Shown one piece after another: positions 7,143 to 15,863 of a stretch of 64,000 nt of DNA. Within the stretch, counting starts at the first letter, position 1; every line of letters starts with the position of its first letter. The stretch comes from Collinsella phocaeensis (GTDB taxonomy: Bacteria; Actinomycetota; Coriobacteriia; Coriobacteriales; Coriobacteriaceae). The position numbers and the translations under genes are program-made. The stretch spans positions 310,001 to 374,000 of the forward strand of contig NZ_FQLR01000004.1 in NCBI RefSeq assembly GCF_900119895.1, read 5' to 3'. The notes below the pieces were generated by a model, which saw only the letters and a program-made list of their open reading frames with translations, made no database searches and was not told the DNA's origin.

Positions 7143-10016
7143 TCACGCTCCCTGGGCGGCGAGGGCGACCTTGAGCACCTGGCCCGCGATCGCCGCGGCC
7201 GAGAGTTCGCTCGGGTCGTTCTCGCTGTAGTTCTCGATCATGACCGAGATGGCCACGGTGGGGGTGTCGTAGGGGGCGAAGCCGACGAACGCGGTGTTCA
7301 CCTGGTCGGCCGTGGCCTCGGCGGTGCCGGTCTTGCCGGCGACGTCAACGCCGGCGATGGACGCGGCGGTGCCGGAGCCCTCGTCGACGACGGCGAGCAT
7401 CGCGCGCTTGACGTCGGCTGCGGTGGCGGCGCTCACGGCCTGGCCGAGCGAGCGGGCCTGGGTGGTCTTGACCACGGTGCCGGTGGGCGAGAGGATCTGC
7501 TCCACCACGTAGGGGTTCATCGCGAGGCCGTTGTTGGCGATCGCGGCGACCATCACGGCGTTCTGCATGACGGTGGTCTGGGGGCCGGGCGTGTGGCCCT
7601 GGCCGACGGGCTGGCCGGCGCCGGCCCAGGCGAGCTCCCACTCCGTCATATCGGAGGCCTCGGGCAGGATCGATGCCGTGGTGGTGAAGTCCAGGCCGAG
7701 GTTGCTGCCGTAGCCGAAGGCGCGCCCGTAGTTGACGAGCGCCTCGGCGCCCACCTCGTCGGCCACCTGACCGAACGCGGTGTTGGAGGAGTAGGCGAAG
7801 GCCTTCTCAAGGCTGAGGGTGCCCAGGTCCTCGTTGAGGTGGTTGACCACGTCGGCCCCGCCGATCTCCATCGACGCCGGGGCGCGGTAGGTGGTGTCGA
7901 GCGTCGCGGCTCCGGAGTCCAGCGCGGCGGCGAGCGTGATCACCTTGAAGGTCGAGCCGGGCGTGTAGAGCGCCTGCGTGGTGCGGTCGAAGAGCGACTC
8001 GCCGGTCTCGGCGCCGCTCATGAGGGCGGAGACGTCGGAGTTGGTGTAGCTGGGGGCGCTCGCCTTGGCGAGCACGGCGCCGGTTCTCGGGTCGAGCACG
8101 ACGATGGCTCCGGATTTGCCCGAGAGCGCCTGCTCGGCGGCCGCCTGGATGCGCGAGTTGATGGTCAGCTGCACGGAGTTGCCGGGCTGCGAGATGCCGG
8201 CAAGGGAGCTCACCGCGTTCTGCCAGCTCGAGTAGTCCTTGCTGCCGGTGAGCGTGGCGTTCATGCTCGACTCGATGCCGCTCGATCCGTACTGGTTGGA
8301 GTAGTAGCCCACGGTGTGCGCCGCGAGGTTGCCGTTGGGGTAGGAGCGCAGGTAGGTGCCGTCCTCCTGCTGCACGGACTCGGCGAGCGTGAGGCCGTCG
8401 CTCGTGATGATCGAGCCGCGCTTGACGTAGGCGGCGCGCATGATGGTGTGGTTGTTGCCGGCCATGGACTGGTAGTCCTTCGCCTTGATCACCTGGATAT
8501 AGGTGAGGTTGCCGATGAGCACGGCGAACAGCGCGGTGAAGAGGAAGACCTCGCGGGTGAGGCGCTTGGAGAGCTCGACGCGTCCCAGCACGCCGGATTC
8601 GGGCGTGTCCAGGGTGCGGCGGCGCAGATGGGAGCCGCGCGACGCCTGGGGCCTGCGGGCCTCCTGCTGCGCGGGGCGCCCGCCGAGCAGGCGCGCGCTG
8701 AGCGAGCTGGGGCTGCCGCCCGCCGAGACGATGCCCGTGCCGTCGAGCTCGACGGCACGCCCGGTCGCCTCGTCGCCGGCGCGCATGAGGATGGCGACGA
8801 TGACGAAGCTCGCCAGGAGCGAGGAGCCGCCCTGGCTCATGAAGGGGAGGGTGACGCCGGTCAGCGGGATGAGGCGGGTGACGCCGCCCACGATGAGGAA
8901 CGCCTGGAAGGAGATGGCGGCGGTGAGGCCGCTCGCCACGAAGGCGGAGAGGTCGGATTTGGCGCGGGCCGCGACGGTGAGGCCGCGGACGGCGAACAGC
9001 ATGAAGCCGAAGAGCACCGCGGCGCCTCCAAGCAGGCCCATCTCCTCACCGATGGCGGAGAAGATGAAGTCGGACTCGACGACGGGGATGAGGTCGGCCA
9101 TGCCGCGGCCGATGCCGGTGCCCACCAAGCCGCCGTCGGCCAGCGAGTAGATGGACTGGACGAGCTGGTAGCCGGTGTCCTGCGCGTCGGCGAACGGATC
9201 GATCCACGTGGCGAAGCGCACGCGGACGTGGCCCATCACGAAGTACATGCCCACGGCGCCCACGACGAGCATGAGCATGCCGATGATGACGTAGCTCACG
9301 CGGCCGGTGGCGACGTAGAGCATGATGAGGAATATCGTGTAGAACAGCAGCGCGCTGCCCAGGTCGCGCTCGAACGCGACGATGAGCAGGCAGACGCCCC
9401 ATACCACGAACAGGGGCATGAGCAGGCGCAGGCGCGGGATCTTGATGCCTAGGATGGAGCGGTTGGAGATGGACAGCAGCTCGCGGTTCTCGGAGAGGTA
9501 GCCCGCGAGGAACAAGACGATGAAGATCTTGGCGAACTCGCCGGGCTGGATGGTGAAGCCGCCGATGCGGATCCACAGCTTCGAGCCGTACATCTCGGTG
9601 CCTATGAACATGGGGAGCAGCAGCAGGATGATGCCGATGACCCCGAAGGTGTACTTGTAGCGCCGCACCGCGTCGAGGTTCTTGATCGCGGCGAGCGTGA
9701 TCACCATGCAGGCGATGGAGGCGAACAGGATCATCAGCTGGCTCATCGCGAGGTTGGGCGCGAGGCGGGTGACGAACGTGATGCCGACGCCCGAGAGCAG
9801 GAACACGACGGGCAGGATCGCCGGGTCGGCGCCGGGGGCGAAGATGCGCGCGGCGATGTGCGCCGCGGCGAACGCGGCGAACAGGCCCAGGGGCACGGCG
9901 AGGGTGGTGAAAGACAGCTCGGTGCCGGTGGTCACCACGTAGAGCGCGTAGAGGAGGGTCACCGGGAATGCCGCTGCGATCAGCAGGAAGAGTTCGGTGT
10001 TGCGTCGGCTGCCCAT
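7143..10016 (-). CDS. FtsW/RodA glycosyltransferase fused to a penicillin-binding transpeptidase
   Basis: This 957-residue protein joins both activities of septal or elongation peptidoglycan synthesis. Residues 1 to about 440 are a SEDS polymerase ([12 protein letters not shown]..., [54 protein letters not shown]). A basic linker ([18 protein letters not shown]) leads to a single span ([20 protein letters not shown]). Then comes a class B PBP with SxxK in PGSTFKV, SxN in AYSSNTAF and KTG in VAGKTGTAE. No internal start with a ribosome site is visible at the PBP, so the fusion looks real; I recall similar fusions in Coriobacteriia. The ATG at 10016 has AAGGAGG just upstream, which is why I start it there although the pstP frame is open into it. 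Confidence 0.88.
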   Translation of the reverse strand: MGSRRNTELFLLIAAAFPVTLLYALYVVTTGTELSFTTLAVPLGLFAAFAAAHIAARIFAPGADPAILPVVFLLSGVGITFVTRLAPNLAMSQLMILFASIACMVITLAAIKNLDAVRRYKYTFGVIGIILLLLPMFIGTEMYGSKLWIRIGGFTIQPGEFAKIFIVLFLAGYLSENRELLSISNRSILGIKIPRLRLLMPLFVVWGVCLLIVAFERDLGSALLFYTIFLIMLYVATGRVSYVIIGMLMLVVGAVGMYFVMGHVRVRFATWIDPFADAQDTGYQLVQSIYSLADGGLVGTGIGRGMADLIPVVESDFIFSAIGEEMGLLGGAAVLFGFMLFAVRGLTVAARAKSDLSAFVASGLTAAISFQAFLIVGGVTRLIPLTGVTLPFMSQGGSSLLASFVIVAILMRAGDEATGRAVELDGTGIVSAGGSPSSLSARLLGGRPAQQEARRPQASRGSHLRRRTLDTPESGVLGRVELSKRLTREVFLFTALFAVLIGNLTYIQVIKAKDYQSMAGNNHTIMRAAYVKRGSIITSDGLTLAESVQQEDGTYLRSYPNGNLAAHTVGYYSNQYGSSGIESSMNATLTGSKDYSSWQNAVSSLAGISQPGNSVQLTINSRIQAAAEQALSGKSGAIVVLDPRTGAVLAKASAPSYTNSDVSALMSGAETGESLFDRTTQALYTPGSTFKVITLAAALDSGAATLDTTYRAPASMEIGGADVVNHLNEDLGTLSLEKAFAYSSNTAFGQVADEVGAEALVNYGRAFGYGSNLGLDFTTTASILPEASDMTEWELAWAGAGQPVGQGHTPGPQTTVMQNAVMVAAIANNGLAMNPYVVEQILSPTGTVVKTTQARSLGQAVSAATAADVKRAMLAVVDEGSGTAASIAGVDVAGKTGTAEATADQVNTAFVGFAPYDTPTVAISVMIENYSENDPSELSAAAIAGQVLKVALAAQGA

Positions 10017-10017
10017 A

Positions 10018-12075
10018 TCATGCGCCTCCTTCGGGGGTATCGGGGGTATCGGGGGTATCCGCAGCGGCACGGAGGCGGAGGCGCCCGCGTCTGCGGCTGC
10101 CGCCGCGTCGGCATCGGCCGCCTCCGCCTCCGTGCCGCTGCGGATGGTCGCGGCGTTCGCGGCGAGCTCGGCTTGCTGCTCGTCGATCTGGCTGCGATAG
10201 GCGGAAAGCGTGTCGCGCGCCTCGTCCAGGCTCGCCTGGGGGATGCCCTCTTCCAGGCGAGCCTGGGTGTCCTCGGGGAGGTCGGCGAGCTCGATGCTCG
10301 TGGACTCCTCGAGCGAGCTCAGCTCGAAGCCGAATACGCTCACGGGCGAACCACGGTACACGGCGACGGTGTCGCCGTCGCAGCCCAGGTAGATGGAGCC
10401 GGCCACGGAATGGGCCATCCACGCGACGGCGATGAGCAGCACGGCGAGGATCGTCCCGGCGCCCACCAAGAAGTTGCGGCGCCTGCGGCGGGCGAGATCG
10501 GCCATGCGGCCGTCGTCGACCACGTCGATGACGATGACCGTGACGTTGTCGCCGCCGCCCGCGGCGAGCGCGGCGTCCACGAGGTTGTCGGTGCACATCT
10601 GCGGCGTGGCGGACTGCACGGCGATGTCCTCGATGTCGTTGTCGGGGATCATGCTCGACAGGCCGTCGGAGCACAGGATGAGGCGGTCGCCCTCCTCGAT
10701 GTTCAAGGAGAAGTGGTCGGCGTACATGGCCGGGTCCGACCCGAGCGCGCGGGTGATGACCGAGCGGTTGGGGTGGACGCGGGCCTCGTCGGCGGTGATC
10801 TCGCCGGCGTCGACGAGCTCCTCGACGTAGGAGTGGTCGCGCGTGATGCGGATGAGGGTGCCCTCGTGGAGCAGGTAGGCGCGCGAGTCGCCGGCGTGCG
10901 CGATGGCCACGGTGGTGCCCTCGATGTAGGCGGCGGTGGCGGTGCAGCCCATGCCCGGGCGGCCCACGCCGTTGACGGCCGCCTCGATGACGGCGGTGTT
11001 GGCCGCCTCGACGGCGGCGGCGAGCAGGGCGGGGTCGGCCGTGTCGGGAGCGGCGGCCGCGATGGTCTCGACGGCGATCGCGCTCGCGACCTCGCCCGCG
11101 GCGTGGCCGCCCATGCCGTCGCAGACGGCGAACAGCGGCGAGGCCACGAGATAGGAGTCCTCGTTATGGTTGCGGACGCATCCCACGTCAGAGCGCGCGC
11201 CCCACATGAGCGAGGTGGTCGTGCCGGCGTCGTAGGTGGAATCCGTCTCGATGCGGTCGTCCGTGACGGGGGCGAAGCTCTGCGTGCTGCCGGGGTCGGA
11301 GAGCTTCGCTTCGACCTGGACGACGTCGATTTCCGCGGTGTCCTCGGGCGCGGCGGGGTCGGGGACGGCCCGGGGCGCGGGCGCGCCCGGGTGGGGCCCG
11401 GGCTCGACGGCCTCGTCCTCGGGACGTCGAGCCCGGGTGGGGCCCGGGCTCGACGGCCTCGTCCTCGGGAAGCGTCGGGTGCATGCCGGGCAGCATCGTG
11501 ATGGGGTCTTCCGTGCCGGGAGCCTGCGCGGGGGCCTGAGGAGCTTCAGGGCCGGCGCCGTCCGCTGCACGGGCGCTGCCGTGGATCGCGCTGTCGCTGA
11601 AGAACGCATCGTCGTCGCTCGCGACGGGCGCGGCCTCGGTCTCGCTCGGGATGGGGGCGTCTGCGAAGTGCGCCCGCGCGGAGGACGGCGCGTCCGGCGC
11701 CTGGTCCCCGTCGCGCGGCGCCATGTCGTCCGCGGCGGTCTCGGAGCCGGCCGACACGGATGCGGTGGCCGCGACGGCGGCGGAAGCGGCGGCGGCAGCG
11801 GCGGCGGCAGCGGCGGCCGCCGCGAGGAATTCCTCGTCTTCGGCCTGGATCTCCTCGGGCGTGCGGGTGTCGACGTCCGGCGCGGCGGCGAAGAGGTCGC
11901 CTGGCGCGCCCCCTCCCGTAAATACGGGAGAACCCGCCGGCTCGGCCTGATCGGCGTCGAGCGCGGCGGGGGCGTCGGCGAAGTCCACGACGGGCTGGGG
12001 CGTGAGCTCCGATATCGGGCTCAGGTCTGCCCCGGCGCCGCCGGTCGCGGGCGAGGTTGTCCCCTCGGCCATCAT
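10018..12075 (-). CDS. pstP: PP2C-family Ser/Thr phosphatase PstP, frame interrupted by a 46-bp duplication
   Basis: This is the partner phosphatase of the kinases in the operon. The catalytic domain is intact: [40 protein letters not shown] and [10 protein letters not shown], followed by one membrane span ([19 protein letters not shown]). The N-terminus (from 12075, overlapping the fhaB stop as ATGA) is about 200 residues of Pro/Ala/Glu-rich disorder with a 13-Ala run. It is out of frame with the catalytic part because 40 bases are repeated with a period of 46 (11385-11424 and 11431-11470); removing one copy restores the frame. At the 3' end the catalytic frame has no stop before ftsW. The next frame ends with TGA at 10018-10020, one base before the ftsW ATG, which is the likely native end. 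See findings. Confidence 0.8.
10034..10060. repeat. Three 9-bp tandem repeats in the pstP tail
   Basis: The 9-mer CGGGGGTAT/GGGGGTATC recurs three times in a row just upstream (minus strand) of the ftsW ribosome site. It encodes PPIPPIPP in the frame continuous with ftsW, or TPDTPDTP in the frame that stops at 10018. Such tracts change copy number easily, but 9-base steps keep the frame. Confidence 0.7.
10057..10145. repeat. Perfect 27-bp inverted repeat inside pstP
   Basis: The arms at 10057-10083 and 10119-10145 are exact inverted copies separated by 35 bases. On the minus strand they encode IRSGTEAEA and ASASVPLRI in the disordered C-terminal tail. A stem this long within coding sequence is unusual. 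It may be an invertible segment, a transcription-attenuating hairpin before ftsW, or a local inverted duplication. Confidence 0.85.
11385..11470. repeat. 46-bp direct duplication in pstP
   Basis: The bases at 11385-11424 and 11431-11470 are identical (40 of 40), with a 46-base period. Because 46 is not divisible by three, the extra copy shifts the reading frame between the N-terminal linker and the catalytic domain. On the minus strand both copies can be read as [13 protein letters not shown]. Confidence 0.9.
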
Positions 12076-12485
12076 CGGCGGTTCACTTTCATCACGACGT
12101 CGCCGATCTGCACCTCATCGCCCTCGCGGAGCGTGGCGGGCTCGACCAGCTGGCGGCCGTTCACCAGGGTGCCGTTGAGGGAGTTGAGGTCCTCGATCAC
12201 GAGCGCGGGGCCCTGCAGGGAGAAGCGCGCGTGGCTCGCGGACACGAAGGGCTCGTTGATGCAGATGTCGGAGCTGGGCGAGCGGCCCACGATGACGGGG
12301 CCGAGCATGTCGACGTGGATGCCGCGGATGCCGCGGGGGCCCTTGTCGACGTCGATCGTCCAGATCGCGGAGTCGCGGCGCTGGCCGCGCACGAGGCCCA
12401 CGCCGGTCTTCATGACGGCGATGAGGAAGATGTAGAGCACCACGACCAGGACGATGCGCCCGGCGAAGAGGATGAGGTCGATCAT
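12072..12485 (-). CDS. fhaB: FHA-domain membrane protein, FhaB-like
   Basis: This 137-residue protein has one N-terminal membrane span (LILFAGRIVLVVVLYIFLIA) and a cytoplasmic forkhead-associated domain from about residue 60 (VIVGRSPSSDICINEPFVSASHARF ... EDLNSLNGTLVNG). FHA domains bind phosphothreonine made by PknB-type kinases. In mycobacteria the matching protein (FhaB/FipA) links the kinase to the division machinery. It starts 6 bases after the fhaA stop, and its own stop overlaps the pstP start (ATGA), indicating translational coupling. Confidence 0.9.
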   Translation of the reverse strand: MIDLILFAGRIVLVVVLYIFLIAVMKTGVGLVRGQRRDSAIWTIDVDKGPRGIRGIHVDMLGPVIVGRSPSSDICINEPFVSASHARFSLQGPALVIEDLNSLNGTLVNGRQLVEPATLREGDEVQIGDVVMKVNRR

Positions 12486-12491
12486 GGGATC

Positions 12492-13337
12492 TTACCCCCT
12501 GAACTCGTAGGTCGTAAGGCCGAAGGTGAGCAGGTCGCCGCTGCGCAGGGGGCAGCGGGTGATGCGGCGGTTGTTGACGAGGGTGCCGTTGGTGGAGTTG
12601 AGGTCCTCGATGGTCCAGTCTGAGCCCGTGAAGGTGAGCTCGGCGTGGCGGCGGCTCACGTTGGGGTCGCGCAGCACGACGTCGGCGGCGGCGCGCTCGC
12701 GCCCGATGGTGCAGCGCGCGGCGGCGATCGGGAGCACCTCGCCGGTGACGACGTCGCGGAGCTGGGCGATCGGGGCGGCCTGCTGCGGACGCGGCGCGGC
12801 GGCGGGGACGGCGGGGACGATGTCCTGGGGCGCGAAGGGGTTGGGCTGGGCGGCGGGCTGCTGGGCCGGCGCCGGGGCCGGCCGGGGCTGCTGGTGCGGC
12901 TGCGGCGCGGACACGACCCCCATCTGGGCGGCGAGCCCCGCCTGGTAGGCGCGCTCCTCGTCGTAGAGGCGGGCGAGGGTGGGGGCGTCGACGTTCTCGG
13001 CGAACACGGAGAACTTGCCGCTCTTGAGGGATGGGTCGATCATGAAGCGGACGAGGGGCTCGCCCACGAAGGCGTAGCCGCGCTTCTCGGCGCTCGCCTT
13101 GACGAACTCGCCGACCTCGCGCGTGAGCTGCGGGTAGTAGGGGGCCATCAACGGGTCGTCGTCGTTGGCGATGAGGATCGTGTAGAGCGCCGGCGCGGTG
13201 TCGACCCCGCCCACCACAAGGGTCTGGCCCTCCATCTCATGGGCGGCCTGGCGGGCGAGCTTCTTGAAGGAGAACGGTGCGCGCGCGGCACCGAAGATAC
13301 CTGCGACGTGGTCTTCGAAGGTGTTCAGGAAATTCAC
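12492..13337 (-). CDS. fhaA: FHA-domain protein with N-terminal DUF3662 domain, FhaA-like
   Basis: This is a 281-residue cytoplasmic adaptor. Residues 1 to about 125 form the DUF3662-type domain (MNFLNTFEDHVAGIFGAARAPFSFKKLARQAAHEME ... ALYTILIANDDD). A Pro/Gln/Ala-rich linker follows, then a C-terminal FHA domain (CTIGRERAAADVVLRDPNVSRRHAEL ... EDLNSTNGTLVNNRRI). In actinobacteria FhaA binds phosphorylated cell-wall proteins such as MurJ. The start is GTG at 13337 and overlaps the stop of the upstream kinase (GTGA), so the two are translationally coupled. Confidence 0.92.
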   Translation of the reverse strand: MNFLNTFEDHVAGIFGAARAPFSFKKLARQAAHEMEGQTLVVGGVDTAPALYTILIANDDDPLMAPYYPQLTREVGEFVKASAEKRGYAFVGEPLVRFMIDPSLKSGKFSVFAENVDAPTLARLYDEERAYQAGLAAQMGVVSAPQPHQQPRPAPAPAQQPAAQPNPFAPQDIVPAVPAAAPRPQQAAPIAQLRDVVTGEVLPIAAARCTIGRERAAADVVLRDPNVSRRHAELTFTGSDWTIEDLNSTNGTLVNNRRITRCPLRSGDLLTFGLTTYEFRG

Positions 13338-15169
13338 GAACGATCACACTCCGGACGGTCTTTGCGATAGCCGAATAGATAGACATAAAGCCAAATAAGT
13401 ATAGATGAAGCCGCGCCGACGGCGACCGCGCAGGCCACCTGCGCTGCCGTCAAGCTGGCAATTTCCATAGGGTGTGCAAGAGCGGGGAGCGCGCACCCGA
13501 GGAAGAGGACAAGCCCGCAGGCGGCCAGCAGCCAGGCTGGCGGCCGGGCGCCCTCGCGCACGGCGCGGGCGCGGTCGACGAGGCGGGCGGCGACGGCCGA
13601 GACGAGGCAGCACGCCGCGACGCCGACCAGGAAGGGCGGGTCGGCGAGCGCGGCCGCGAGCTCCCCGACGCCGAGGCCCGCGCCCGGCGCCACGGCATGC
13701 GAGAGCCGCGCGGCGACGGCTCCCAGCGCGAGGGAGCCGGCCGAGGCGGCGCCTCCGAGCGTGAGCGCGGCGAGGGAGGCGGCGATGGGGAGCGGCGCAC
13801 AGGCGCCTTGGGCCGAAAGCCCGAGCGCCCAGGCGGCCATCAGCACGCAGGAGGCCTGCCCGGGGGCGCGGCCCCATACGAGCCACCAGCCGCTGGCGGC
13901 GGCGAGGACGAGGACGGCGGCGGGGACGGTCGCCAGGGGGTTACCCGCGGACACGGAAGCCATGATCAGACCGGTGAAGGCGAGCGCGGAGCCGATCTGC
14001 GGCGCCGCCGCGGCCGCCGCCCCGCATGCGATGGAGACCGCGAGGACGGACGCGGGGTCGATGCCGCCGAGCGCGCCGAGCGTCGCGGCGCAGATCGCCG
14101 CGAGCGAGACGCCCGAGACGGCGCCCGAGAAGATGCGCCGCGCGGCGGGCCAGCGGCTTCCGAGCAGGCCCTCCTCGGGGTCGATGTCCCAGCCCCGCTC
14201 CTCGGCTGCTGCCGCCTGCTCGCGCTCCTCCTCATCGTCCGAGGTCAGCTGGGCGATGATGCGCGCGAGGCTGCGTCGCCCCTCGCGCACGCTGCCGAGC
14301 TCGGAGCAGAAGCGCTCGCCGAATGCGGCGACGTCGGCGGTCCGCTCGTCCGCCTCGGGGGAGAGTGCGGCGAGCAGGGCGTCCTCGGCCGAGGCGGGGA
14401 GGTCGGGCAGCAGGTCGCTCGGCGCCTCGACGCCCCGGGTGATGAGGTTGAGGGATTCGAGCGGGTCGGCGGCGCGGAAGGGCGCGGTGCCGCAGAGCGA
14501 CTCGTACAGGACGCACGCGAGCGAGAAGACGTCGCTGCGCTCGTCGACGCGGTCGCCGCGCAGCTGCTCGGAGGACATGTAGCCGATGGTGCCTCCGCGC
14601 GCCCCTCCGAACCCGGCGGCGCTCGTCAGCTTCGCCATGCCGAAGTCGGCGAGCTTGACGGTGCCGTTGCGGTCGATCAGGACGTTGGCGGGCTTGATGT
14701 CGAGGTGCAGGGCCCCGTTCTCGTGGGCGTAGGCGAGGGCCTGCGCGAGCGCGTCGGCGATGCATGCGGCCTCGTCGAAGGTGAGCGAATGGCCGTCGAC
14801 CTGCGCGAGGAACTCCTCGAGGCTCATGCCGTCGACGTACTCCATGACGAGGTAGGCGTATGCGGCGTCGTAGGTGAAGTCGATCATCGAGACGATGTGG
14901 GGGTGCGGCAGCATGCTCGCGGTGCGCGCCTCGGCCAGGGCGTCGGCCATGATGTCGGCCCCGTGCGCCCCGTGCGCGAAGAGGGGGATGCGCTTGATGG
15001 CGACACGGCGCTGCAGGCGGCTGTCGAGGCAGATCTCGACGCTGCCGAAGCCGCCGGACGCCCGCGTCTCGAGCGGCCGGTAGCGGCGGAGCAGCCCGGT
15101 CGCGCCGGCGCCGGGTTCGGGCACGCGTCGCGCGGCCCGGGAGGGTTGTTGAGATGGAAACAGCGGCAT
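13334..15169 (-). CDS. Serine/threonine protein kinase with polytopic C-terminal membrane domain
   Basis: This 611-residue protein is first in the minus-strand operon. The kinase domain spans about residues 25-290: glycine loop ASGGFGSVEI, VAIKRI lysine, catalytic loop LHLDIKPANV (HLD in place of HRD), DFGMAK, and GGTIGYMSSEQLRGD with DERSDVFSLACVLYES. After a charged stretch the last 250 residues are a series of Ala/Leu-rich membrane segments; there are no PASTA repeats. This makes it a second kinase distinct from PknB, in the position mycobacteria use for PknA. I chose the ATG at 15169 because AGGA sits five bases upstream; an earlier in-frame start has no such site. Confidence 0.88.
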   Translation of the reverse strand: MPLFPSQQPSRAARRVPEPGAGATGLLRRYRPLETRASGGFGSVEICLDSRLQRRVAIKRIPLFAHGAHGADIMADALAEARTASMLPHPHIVSMIDFTYDAAYAYLVMEYVDGMSLEEFLAQVDGHSLTFDEAACIADALAQALAYAHENGALHLDIKPANVLIDRNGTVKLADFGMAKLTSAAGFGGARGGTIGYMSSEQLRGDRVDERSDVFSLACVLYESLCGTAPFRAADPLESLNLITRGVEAPSDLLPDLPASAEDALLAALSPEADERTADVAAFGERFCSELGSVREGRRSLARIIAQLTSDDEEEREQAAAAEERGWDIDPEEGLLGSRWPAARRIFSGAVSGVSLAAICAATLGALGGIDPASVLAVSIACGAAAAAAPQIGSALAFTGLIMASVSAGNPLATVPAAVLVLAAASGWWLVWGRAPGQASCVLMAAWALGLSAQGACAPLPIAASLAALTLGGAASAGSLALGAVAARLSHAVAPGAGLGVGELAAALADPPFLVGVAACCLVSAVAARLVDRARAVREGARPPAWLLAACGLVLFLGCALPALAHPMEIASLTAAQVACAVAVGAASSILIWLYVYLFGYRKDRPECDRS

Positions 15170-15633
15170 GGCTTCCTTGTGCGTTTGAGGTACGTGTGCG
15201 GCATGGCCGTCGCTGCATTCTACCACGCGGGTCTTCCCGCCGTCGCGCCCCTCAAAAGGGGGACAGGCACCAAATTGAGGTCCGGGATGCGGGCCGTGCG
15301 CGCCTTGCGCCGCAGTCTCGCCTCCACGGGGACGCCCGCCCTCTCAATTAGGGGAAAGGCACGTTTTCGAGGCGGGGGACGCCGGGCGGGCTCGGGGCGC
15401 GCCGGACGGGGCGTCCCGATCCGTTGGGGACGTACCCCCCCCGCGGCGCGCCCTTTGGCGCGCCGGCACCTCCACAAGCGGGTCGAACCTTCCCCATCTC
15501 CCAAATGGGGCGCCCGCGTCCCATGCCGCCGGCCCGCCCCGATCGGTGCCGCCGCGCCCCGCCGGCCCGCGCGGACATGTATCATGAGTCGGAACGAGAT
15601 CGCCGCGTCGGCGGCGCGCGGAGGGGAGGGCAC
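15170..15633. other. Divergent intergenic region with degenerate repeats
   Basis: These 464 bases separate the minus-strand kinase operon from the dnaX group. Repeat-like pieces occur: a GGGGGACAGGCACCAAATTG segment near 15258-15277 and a related CAATTAGGGGAAAGGCACG near 15345-15363. AATTGAG (15273-15279) and CTCAATT (15343-15349) form a short inverted pair, and GGGGACGTACCCC occurs near 15425. These resemble decayed members of the palindromic family seen at 4672 and 27145. Promoters must lie here for both directions, but I cannot place them. Confidence 0.4.
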
Positions 15634-15828
15634 ATGGACGACGGCCAGAGGCTTGCGGCCTACGACGCCTTCGCCGCGGGCGTTCGCTTGGAGCTCGAGC
15701 GCACATCCGGCCGCATGGATGAGCTCCGTGCGGCCGGCCAGGTGAAGACGGCGACGTATCGGCAGCTGTTCGCCAACCGGGCGACGTTGCGCGACATCGA
15801 TCGCCGCCTCGCCGAGCGCGGGCTGTGA
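15634..15828 (+). CDS. Small hypothetical protein upstream of dnaX
   Basis: This 64-residue, highly charged, helical protein (MDDGQRLAAYDAFAAGVRLE ... ATLRDIDRRLAERGL) has no domain I recognise. The start at 15634 has a purine-rich GAGGGGAGGG site at 15621-15630, and the stop lies 35 bases before the dnaX start, so it is probably co-transcribed with dnaX. The same frame is open further upstream, but that part is compositionally poor and lacks a ribosome site. It looks like a real small gene on spacing and composition only. Confidence 0.55.
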   Translation: MDDGQRLAAYDAFAAGVRLELERTSGRMDELRAAGQVKTATYRQLFANRATLRDIDRRLAERGL

Positions 15829-15863
15829 CGCGTACCGCACATCAGGACGTAAAGGAGGACCCG

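Noticed and set aside
887-9452. Very long open frames opposite metA-feoAB (minus strand) and opposite pknB and ftsW-PBP (plus strand)
   Set aside because: They are antisense shadows created by high GC third positions. They are rich in Arg, Gly, His and Ala, contain no domains, and run across several well-supported genes.
7143-11609. A single PP2C-FtsW-PBP protein of nearly 1500 residues
   Set aside because: The strong ribosome site before 10016 and the TGA in the adjacent frame at 10018-10020 point to two proteins; the fused frame was not used as the annotation.
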